NCBI GenBank assembly: GCA_030433395.1
Contig: JAUILX010000002.1
Span: forward strand, 1-28,750
Direction of reading: 5' to 3'
Source: Chlamydiia bacterium
GTDB taxonomy: Bacteria; Chlamydiota; Chlamydiia; Chlamydiales; JACKPQ01
Length of the DNA stretch: 28,750 bases
The position numbers and the translations under genes were made by a program. The notes under the pieces were generated by a model. It was not told the origin of the DNA. It saw only the letters and a program-made list of their open reading frames with translations, and ran no database searches. This document shows, piece by piece, positions 23,813 to 28,750 of this stretch. The number at the start of each line of letters is the position of its first letter. Positions within the stretch are counted from its first letter, which is position 1.

Positions 23813-24636
23813 ATAAAATTATTATAAAGTTGCTGGCTTTGATTATGGCTTCCCAAGCCTTTGCTTATAATTATCCCGATAGGGGAGGGCTAGTTAACTT
23901 TGATCGTCCGAGAGACGTTCACGAGCGTATTTTCATTATGACCAATCCCAAATCAGGCAGTCACCTTCTGTGGTTAGGTCTGACCAAGTTGACGCAACGA
24001 GTTATTCGTAATCGGCATCCTTCCCGTTTTTGGATAGAAGATGCAAACTTTCAATGTACAAAGAATATGATGAATTATCCTTTTGATTTTTCTAAGGATA
24101 CAATCTACGCAGGCCATGAATATGAGATTTTAAGTAAGTTAAACCACAGTAATAACAAACTCATCTTTACCTTGAGAAACTATGTCGATAATATTTGTAG
24201 TATTTTGACAGGAGACCATCAACTATCAAATGGTAAAATGGACCAGCTTGATAGAATTTTTAAAAAAGAAGTGCTTGAGAAAAAATATGTGTTTATAGAA
24301 TATATGAACCGGTTGAAGCTGTTTCATCGTTGGGAAAGTAACAAAAAGCTCCTTGTAAATTATGTTGATTTAGTAAAATATCCTAAGCAGTATATTCCAG
24401 ACTTGCTTCAATTTATAAAAGAGGATATAGATCCAACAAATTTTATAAAGGAATATGAAGGTTTTAAAAAAGAGCTTTTAGCTAAATATAACCGAACACG
24501 TAATAACTCGGCCTTTAGTAAAAGCATTAATCACTATCGAGACTACCTGTCAGACAAAACCTTAGACAGTGTAGATCAATTTATAAAAAAAGAATATCCA
24601 AAACTATGGTCGGAATATTTATATTCTCACAGATAA
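23809..24636 (+). CDS. sulfotransferase-like protein with signal peptide
   Basis: A 275-aa protein with the two PAPS-binding elements of sulfotransferases. The 5'-phosphosulfate loop is FIMTNPKSGSHLLW (NPKSGSHLL at 46-54, compare PKSGTTWL). The 3'-phosphate strand-turn is LIFTLRNYVDNICSI (R123, S131, compare RNP.D...S). A later LLVNYVDLVKYPKQYIPDLLQFI matches the usual yEdl...p...l..i region. These indicate transfer of sulfate from PAPS to an alcohol or amine, perhaps a sugar. Residues 1-19 (NKIIIKLLALIMASQAFA) form a clear signal peptide ending A-F-A. The start is GTG, with AAAGGA five to six bases upstream, overlapping the GT25 stop by 4 bp. It lies between two GT25 paralogues, suggesting sulfation of the glycan they build. 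No PAPS-synthesis gene is in view. Confidence 0.72.
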   Translation: MNKIIIKLLALIMASQAFAYNYPDRGGLVNFDRPRDVHERIFIMTNPKSGSHLLWLGLTKLTQRVIRNRHPSRFWIEDANFQCTKNMMNYPFDFSKDTIYAGHEYEILSKLNHSNNKLIFTLRNYVDNICSILTGDHQLSNGKMDQLDRIFKKEVLEKKYVFIEYMNRLKLFHRWESNKKLLVNYVDLVKYPKQYIPDLLQFIKEDIDPTNFIKEYEGFKKELLAKYNRTRNNSAFSKSINHYRDYLSDKTLDSVDQFIKKEYPKLWSEYLYSHR

Positions 24637-24677
24637 GAAGTTTTGTGGTGTTAAGGCATGTTAAGGAATACAAAAAG

Positions 24678-25622
24678 TTGACATCCCTAAAATTTTTGTT
24701 GGCGATCTTATTATTTTTAATAGCCCCAGATTTAAAAGCTGACGTTATTTCGCATTTACGCAAAATGAATTACGATAACGCACCTAGTGGGATAGATGGC
24801 ATCGATTGTATTTACATGATTAATTTAGATGAGCGGCCAGAAAAATGGAAGGCCAGCATTAGTCAACTAAAGCCATATGGTCTAAAAATAAGGCGACTAT
24901 CTGCAGTTAATGGCTGGACACTATCAAATAGCACTTTGGAAGCAATTGGTGTGAAGTATCAACCAGGTATGAGGACTGATTTACTGGGTACAAGATTTGA
25001 TAAGAACAAACGGAAAATTACTGAGCGAATTTTTAAGCACAAAGATAAAGCATATTTCACTGAAGACATCAGTTTGGGTGCTATTGGCTGCGCATTAAGC
25101 CATCTATCAGTCTTGCTGGACGCATATAAAAAGAATTACGATACGATATGGGTCATGGAAGACGATATTTTAGTTGTAGATCATCCTAAGAAGTTAGCCA
25201 GGAGGGTTAAGGAGTTAGACGCACTTGTTGGATCAGGTAACTGGGATATATTATTTACTGATACTGATTATCAGAATGCTCTTGGAGCCATCATTAAATG
25301 TGATAGTGTGCGGACTCGCCCAAACTTTTCCCCAAAAAATCTATGTGTTTTTAATCTTAGACAGAGGGTAGGATCGCACTTTATACGTACAGGCGCTAGA
25401 TATGGTGCTCACTCCATGATTGTAAGGAGAAGTGGAATAAAAAAGCTTTTAGCATTTATTAAACAGTACAAGGTTTTTCTTCCGTATGACATGGAATATT
25501 TATTGCCTCCTGGAATGAAATTATATTCCTTAAATTCTCCAATTATAGCTAACCAAGCCGGAGCATTGACGGACAATGCGTATCCCGGCTATATGGGAGT
25601 TGTGCAGGCAAAAACGCAGTAG
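24678..25622 (+). CDS. GT25-family glycosyltransferase with signal peptide, copy 2
   Basis: A paralogue of the GT25 gene two positions upstream. CIYMINLDERPEKW, LSAVNGWTLS, GVKYQPGM, LGAIGCALSHLSVLLDAY, WVMEDDI, WDILFTDTDY and GARYGAHSMIVRRSG line up in the same order. The start is placed at TTG 24678 (AAGGA upstream). This yields 314 aa and a signal peptide (TSLKFLLAILLFLIAPDLKA), and puts INLD at 48-51 and EDD at 161-163, one residue from their positions in copy 1. A longer start, ATG 24606, is open but overlaps the sulfotransferase gene and would bury the signal. The loop between the KYxPGM motif and the GxIG motif differs most between copies, so acceptor or donor choice may differ. Last gene of the operon. 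Confidence 0.82.
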   Translation: MTSLKFLLAILLFLIAPDLKADVISHLRKMNYDNAPSGIDGIDCIYMINLDERPEKWKASISQLKPYGLKIRRLSAVNGWTLSNSTLEAIGVKYQPGMRTDLLGTRFDKNKRKITERIFKHKDKAYFTEDISLGAIGCALSHLSVLLDAYKKNYDTIWVMEDDILVVDHPKKLARRVKELDALVGSGNWDILFTDTDYQNALGAIIKCDSVRTRPNFSPKNLCVFNLRQRVGSHFIRTGARYGAHSMIVRRSGIKKLLAFIKQYKVFLPYDMEYLLPPGMKLYSLNSPIIANQAGALTDNAYPGYMGVVQAKTQ

Positions 25623-25694
25623 TTATCAAAGATTTTCGAGCATTGTATACTCATAAGGGTAATATTTAGTTTTTAATGTTAATTTATTGGTGTT

Positions 25695-26813
25695 TTACAA
25701 AACATTATTAAAATGTTGGCGCTCTTCACACATTAAGGCATAGGCTGATAAAATCTTGTATATATAATATGCAGCGCCCTCCATGTGCAGGTATTGATAG
25801 GCAAATTTTTTGCTTTCATTTGCAATACTTTCAGCTTTTTCTGGGTTCTTTCTAAGCCAATGAATAATTTTCGGTAAGTCCTGGCAATCCTTATGAAATC
25901 CCACATAATGTGTTCGATCTATTAGCCCTTTATAGAACCACTCTATATATTCTGATTCTTGTTTTAATACACAGCAGTTTGATGCTAATTGCCATATGTA
26001 GCTAGTGGGAAAAGTATTTCCATCTATTGCAAACAGGTACTTATATTGAATTTGCTGCTCCGGCTGAATGTATTCTCCAATATAACTATTAGGGAGCTTT
26101 TTAACTTGTTCGATATGAGGAGGAAATTTAGCATCAACCAGATCTGGGTGTTGGCTTGCGAAAATCACTAAGCGAGGCCGTGTATTATATGCCCAGTGCT
26201 CGTAGGGTTTAAATTCTCTTGTAAATCGCCCTCTCCAGATTCCTTGATCTATTTTATTTTTCCAAGGCCAGTGCTTTTCTTCTTTCACAATACGGTTAAT
26301 TGCATCTAGCCTGTCTTGTAATCCATAAATTTCTGGCCAAAGAATAGAGAACATGTTTCCTTTGCGTTTACAAATTGTGAAGGCCGGATAGAGAAGGTTC
26401 TTAGAAGAGGGAAAATTATTAAATTGATCATCGACAGAAAACAAAAATTCACAATCAGGTAATTTAACGCATGAAGCCATCTTTTTTAAAATACAGATAA
26501 GAGGTAAAATCTTCTTCTTACAATGTTCCATATTTTGTGTAGGCTGGTAGAAGATTTCATTATTTTCTATCTTTAACCAATATAATTGGGCCGGTTTCAT
26601 CGAATTATAAACTTCTCCTATCTTAATCGAATTATAAACTTCTTCTATCTTATTAGGATTCCATGTTGCAGTTTTAAAAAATTGGAGTTCCTCTTCTATT
26701 TGGTCTGCAATCCAACTAGGAGTTGGCTTTGAAAGTAAATCGAGAAATCGATCTTTATTAAACCCAAACCCTGCAATATGAAATGACAGTATCAAGAGAG
26801 TAATTTTTACCAT
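25695..26813 (-). CDS. GT90-family (CAP10-like) glycosyltransferase with signal peptide
   Basis: A 372-aa protein of the GT90/CAP10 family (fungal capsule CAP10 xylosyltransferases, animal POGLUT1, bacterial LPS-modifying homologues). Landmarks: LPDCEFLFSVDD (the PD.e....D motif), then the donor loop IWRGRFTR (about 192-199), YKYLFAIDGNTFPTSYIWQLASNCCVLKQESEYIEWFY (YKY...DGN...LLAs...vlkq.s...ew) and HYVGFHKDCQDLPKIIHWL. All are well kept, so it is probably active. The ATG at 26813 has AAAGG seven bases upstream and gives a signal peptide (VKITLLILSFHIAGFGF); an ATG at 26846 is possible. It converges on the second GT25 gene and diverges from the next GT90 gene across a 61-bp gap. Confidence 0.8.
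   Translation of the reverse strand: MVKITLLILSFHIAGFGFNKDRFLDLLSKPTPSWIADQIEEELQFFKTATWNPNKIEEVYNSIKIGEVYNSMKPAQLYWLKIENNEIFYQPTQNMEHCKKKILPLICILKKMASCVKLPDCEFLFSVDDQFNNFPSSKNLLYPAFTICKRKGNMFSILWPEIYGLQDRLDAINRIVKEEKHWPWKNKIDQGIWRGRFTREFKPYEHWAYNTRPRLVIFASQHPDLVDAKFPPHIEQVKKLPNSYIGEYIQPEQQIQYKYLFAIDGNTFPTSYIWQLASNCCVLKQESEYIEWFYKGLIDRTHYVGFHKDCQDLPKIIHWLRKNPEKAESIANESKKFAYQYLHMEGAAYYIYKILSAYALMCEERQHFNNVL
26599..26652 (-). repeat. 27-bp tandem duplication inside the GT90 gene
   Basis: Two adjacent 27-bp copies (26599-26625 and 26626-26652) differ at one base. They encode a duplicated nine-residue segment (EVYNSIKIG / EVYNSMKPA region) near residues 58-75 of the protein, before the catalytic motifs. 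The near identity shows a recent in-frame event. Confidence 0.9.
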
Positions 26814-26874
26814 AACCTTGCCTTTTTTTCCTTGTAATAGTAGCATGCTGCGTATAAAAAAAGAAGGTTAAAAG

Positions 26875-27882
26875 ATGAAGATGCTTATCGTACTCTCGCT
26901 GTTCTTTGCGACTATGTACTCAAATGCCGAGTTTCACAAGGCTTTCTCAGGTAGGATTCATAGTGATTTAATTATGTTTCAGAAAGGCTTTGATCATAGA
27001 GAAGTTACCAAATCTTATAACGCTATTATTTCAGGAATATTTGGAGAACTTGATCCTGTAATGCTCGTCCAGTTACAGAGCAATAGGTTGAGATGTAAAT
27101 TTCCTGCAACTTTAGCGGAGCCCTACCAACTACGCGCAAAGAATATGCGTAATAACTTAAAATATGCGCTTTCCCGATATAGTTTTCCTGACTGCTCATT
27201 TATTGTTAGTTTAGATAATTGCTACGAAAATCCCTTTTTTTTAAGTTTAATTAGCGTGCCTATATTAAGCATTTCAAAATCAAAGCGTAATCGCAAGGTT
27301 CTACTTTTCCCACCGCAGTTTTTGGGTACAATAAATGAATTTCATGACGGTCAACCATCGGTAAATTGGGATAATAAGACTTCAAAAGTCTACTGGCAAT
27401 TATCGACCTTTTGCAGTGATAAATTTGTTCATATTGACAATCGTCTGAGTCCATTTATCCCCCTAAAAACATTAGGGTTAGAATATCCTCAGTCATTTGA
27501 TTTTCATCATGAACATCTTGATAAGCCGTATTTTCATGACTACAAGTATTTGCTGGCTTTTGACCAACGCTCAACACCAATTGATTTTAGTAAAATGTTA
27601 GAGGCCCACTCGTGTATACTCCTTGCTGAATCTGATTATGAATTCTGGGGCACTTCGCTTCTGAAGCCATATGTTCATTATGTCCCACTTGATTCAAGAT
27701 GTGAGACTCTTTGTAATGTTCTTGATTGGTGCAAGACTCACGATGAAGACTGCAAACAAATTGCAGATAATGCATATGAGCTTAGCAGACACTTAAGCAA
27801 AGATGCCTCCTTGCTATACTTTAGGATGTTAGTTGAAGAATATGCACGCCTGGCACATGGCACAGTGACCACTCATAAGTAA
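26875..27882 (+). CDS. divergent GT90-like protein, donor motif lost
   Basis: A 335-aa relative of the neighbouring GT90 protein. Matching landmarks are FPDCSFIVSLDN (for LPDCEFLFSVDD), VPILSISKSKRNRKVLLFPP, HDYKYLLAFDQRS (for YKYLFAIDGNT), SCILLAESDYEFW and HYVPLDSRCETLCNVLDW. But the IWRGRFT donor loop is replaced by VYWQLSTF (about 172-179) and DGN by DQR, so glycosyltransferase activity is doubtful or altered. A signal peptide is clear (KMLIVLSLFFATMYSNA). The ATG follows AAGAAGG by seven bases. The frame is intact and the signal retained, so it looks maintained rather than decaying. Its stop codon TAA is formed by the edge of an inserted MITE-like element. An A6-TTGG-T6 hairpin (28054-28069) may have been its original terminator. 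Confidence 0.68.
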   Translation: MKMLIVLSLFFATMYSNAEFHKAFSGRIHSDLIMFQKGFDHREVTKSYNAIISGIFGELDPVMLVQLQSNRLRCKFPATLAEPYQLRAKNMRNNLKYALSRYSFPDCSFIVSLDNCYENPFFLSLISVPILSISKSKRNRKVLLFPPQFLGTINEFHDGQPSVNWDNKTSKVYWQLSTFCSDKFVHIDNRLSPFIPLKTLGLEYPQSFDFHHEHLDKPYFHDYKYLLAFDQRSTPIDFSKMLEAHSCILLAESDYEFWGTSLLKPYVHYVPLDSRCETLCNVLDWCKTHDEDCKQIADNAYELSRHLSKDASLLYFRMLVEEYARLAHGTVTTHK

Positions 27883-28045
27883 CGCGAGTTGCGGATCAAC
27901 TATCTATGAAGTGGTGCATATTTTTGATGAAATTTTTAGAAAAATCTGCGCAGTGGATAGCCAACGCGCTATCCTCAAGCAGTTTTTCCTAGAAAGATCG
28001 CCAAAAGATGGGCCAGTTCAAGGGAGTTGATTCGCAACTCGCGTT
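27881..28045. mobile_element. MITE-like element, 165 bp, 20-bp terminal inverted repeats
   Basis: The ends are AACGCGAGTTGCGGATCAAC (27881-27900) and its reverse complement with one mismatch (28026-28045). Both are flanked by AAGT (27877-27880 and 28046-28049), a probable 4-bp target duplication. Inside there is a 7-bp stem hairpin (27955-27974) and a 40-codon open stretch on the plus strand that I cannot match to any protein. There is no transposase, so it would need one supplied in trans. Confidence 0.8.
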
Positions 28046-28143
28046 AAGTAGCAAAAAAATTGGTTTTTTCTATGCAATTAAGACTTATTCAATGACTTAC
28101 TGGCTAAAGCCGGTAGATTGTCTGCCACATAAATGAGGTGGAT

Positions 28144-28163
28144 GCGGTTAAAACCGGTTTTTT
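28144..28163 (+). terminator. possible plus-strand terminator at end of IS200-like element
   Basis: CGGT-TAAA-ACCG (28145-28156) followed by GTTTTTT (28157-28163) reads as a small hairpin with a T-run on the plus strand, facing the transposase gene. IS200-group elements often carry a terminator that blocks incoming transcription, which would fit. The stem is only four or five pairs. Confidence 0.35.
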
Positions 28164-28668
28164 AATTGCTGTAAACCTCCTGTAGCAAAATACCTAATGT
28201 GTTTCCTAAAGTTTTCTTGGGTTCATCCCAAATTTTGAAATCTTCACTTTCTTCGCTACTTTGATTGTCTATATACTCTTTAATCTGCTCTTCGTCTACC
28301 GCACCCACAGTTGAGCAAAAATATCCACGACTCCACAGGTGCATACCCCAGTACCGTTTCCTTAATTCTGGGAACCCTCTTTGCAATCGATACGAACTTT
28401 TACCTTTCAGTAATTGTGCTATCTTTGATGGAGACATGTGTGACGGCCCACTTACCAAAATGTGCACGTGCTCTGGTCGAATATGACCTTTTACAATGAT
28501 CAGTCCCTTTTCTACGGCTATCTCTTTTAGTACCGTTCTTAGCCTCATCCCAATATCCCCTACCAAAACTCTATTGCCATGCTTTGTCTTCCACACAAAG
28601 TGGTACTTCAGATCAAGTACTGTATGCGCACCTTTCCTGTATCTTTCTTGATCTGGCGATAGTTCCAT
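28162..28668 (-). CDS. tnpA: IS200/IS605-family Y1 (HUH) transposase TnpA
   Basis: A 168-aa single-strand transposase. The opening YRKGAHTVLDLKYHFVWKTKH is the family hallmark (H-V-x-x-x-K-Y-H-x-V-W-x-T-K). The HUH metal motif is HVH at 67-69 (RPEHVHILVS). The catalytic tyrosine is Y132 with Q136 in IKEYIDNQ, matching the Y-x-x-x-Q spacing of IS608 TnpA. The frame is uninterrupted, so it may be active. The tail after residue 137 (about 30 residues) is slightly longer than in classic IS200. The ATG at 28668 is preferred; a TTG two codons earlier is possible. A TATAAT-like box (28683-28678) sits just upstream with little room for a ribosome site, fitting the weak expression typical of this group. 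No tnpB is present. Confidence 0.92.
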   Translation of the reverse strand: MELSPDQERYRKGAHTVLDLKYHFVWKTKHGNRVLVGDIGMRLRTVLKEIAVEKGLIIVKGHIRPEHVHILVSGPSHMSPSKIAQLLKGKSSYRLQRGFPELRKRYWGMHLWSRGYFCSTVGAVDEEQIKEYIDNQSSEESEDFKIWDEPKKTLGNTLGILLQEVYSN

Positions 28669-28750
28669 ACTCAAGCATTATACACATCATGTAACTCCGT
28701 CTAAAGGCGAAGGTTTATACCCTGCCGCTTTGAAATAAGTTTATGTTGCT

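Larger units (their letters stand above)
28097..28712 (-). mobile_element. IS200/IS605-type element with subterminal hairpins
   Basis: The Y1 transposase gene is bracketed by two imperfect hairpins of similar design: 28097-28116 (eight to nine pairs around AA, core GGCT/AGCC, one G-T position) and 28695-28712 (seven positions around TAAA, one mismatch and one wobble). Such short hairpins near each end are what TnpA of this group binds. There are no inverted terminal repeats, as expected. True tips probably lie a few to 20 bases outside these limits. Confidence 0.5.

Noticed and set aside
25675..25706. Hairpin between the convergent GT25 and GT90 genes as a bidirectional terminator
   Set aside because: The only stem (TGTTTT/AAAACA) has a two-base loop and overlaps the GT90 stop codon; it is unlikely to fold as a terminator.

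Overview
The window looks like chromosome from an environmental (non-Chlamydiaceae) member of the Chlamydiae, something like a Parachlamydia-, Waddlia-, Simkania- or Criblamydia-type amoeba symbiont. The signs are chlamydia-specific gene architectures. GreA has a roughly 560-residue N-terminal extension (717 aa in total). DNA topoisomerase I is fused to a C-terminal SWIB domain. ThyX is a long, two-lobed protein of 542 aa. There is a tandem pair of tyrosine/tryptophan permeases, an NqrA next to HemB, and a MOMP-like outer membrane protein of the Legionella/Chlamydiales type. From memory (not checked), hemB, nqrA, thyX and greA lie close together in Chlamydia trachomatis, and topA and the 5-formyl-THF ligase group lie a short way off. 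No tRNA, rRNA or CRISPR array is visible.

Layout. (1) 1-830: transposon debris, namely the start of an IS5-type transposase running off the left edge and a broken IS4-like transposase. (2) 873-8414, minus strand: a tightly packed run of eight genes read from greA down through rdgB, a NYN/YacP nuclease, a small secreted protein, a GspL/PilM-N-like protein, a GspM/PilO-like protein, a MORN/YwqK-repeat lipoprotein and 5-formyl-THF cyclo-ligase. Most junctions overlap by a few bases. (3) 8479-10792: nqrA (plus) and hemB (minus), which converge and overlap by 41 bp. (4) 10878-16911, plus strand: thyX, tyrP, tyrP and uvrB, with every junction overlapping. (5) 16980-18812: the MOMP-like protein, whose N-terminal third is a regular 32-residue coiled-coil repeat; it converges on topA-SWIB (18895-21387, minus). 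(6) 21672-27882: an AT-rich accessory island of glycan-modifying enzymes: a membrane-anchored beta-propeller glycosidase-like protein, two GT25 glycosyltransferases either side of a sulfotransferase, and two divergent GT90 proteins. (7) 27881-28712: a 165-bp MITE-like element and an IS200/IS605-type element.

How the parts fit. Regions 2-5 are core metabolism, repair and envelope functions: folate, thymidylate and nucleotide-pool cleaning, haem, Na+-pumping NADH oxidation, aromatic amino acid import, transcription rescue, supercoiling control and possible type II secretion/type IV pilus assembly. Region 6 is the least ordinary part. Five of its six enzymes start with what looks like a Sec signal peptide, although their family donors (nucleotide sugars, PAPS) are cytosolic in bacteria. 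In eukaryotes the related GT25, GT90 and sulfotransferase enzymes work in the ER/Golgi lumen. That makes it a candidate exported or surface glycan/sulfoglycan system, possibly acting on host or inclusion-lumen substrates. This last step is inference.
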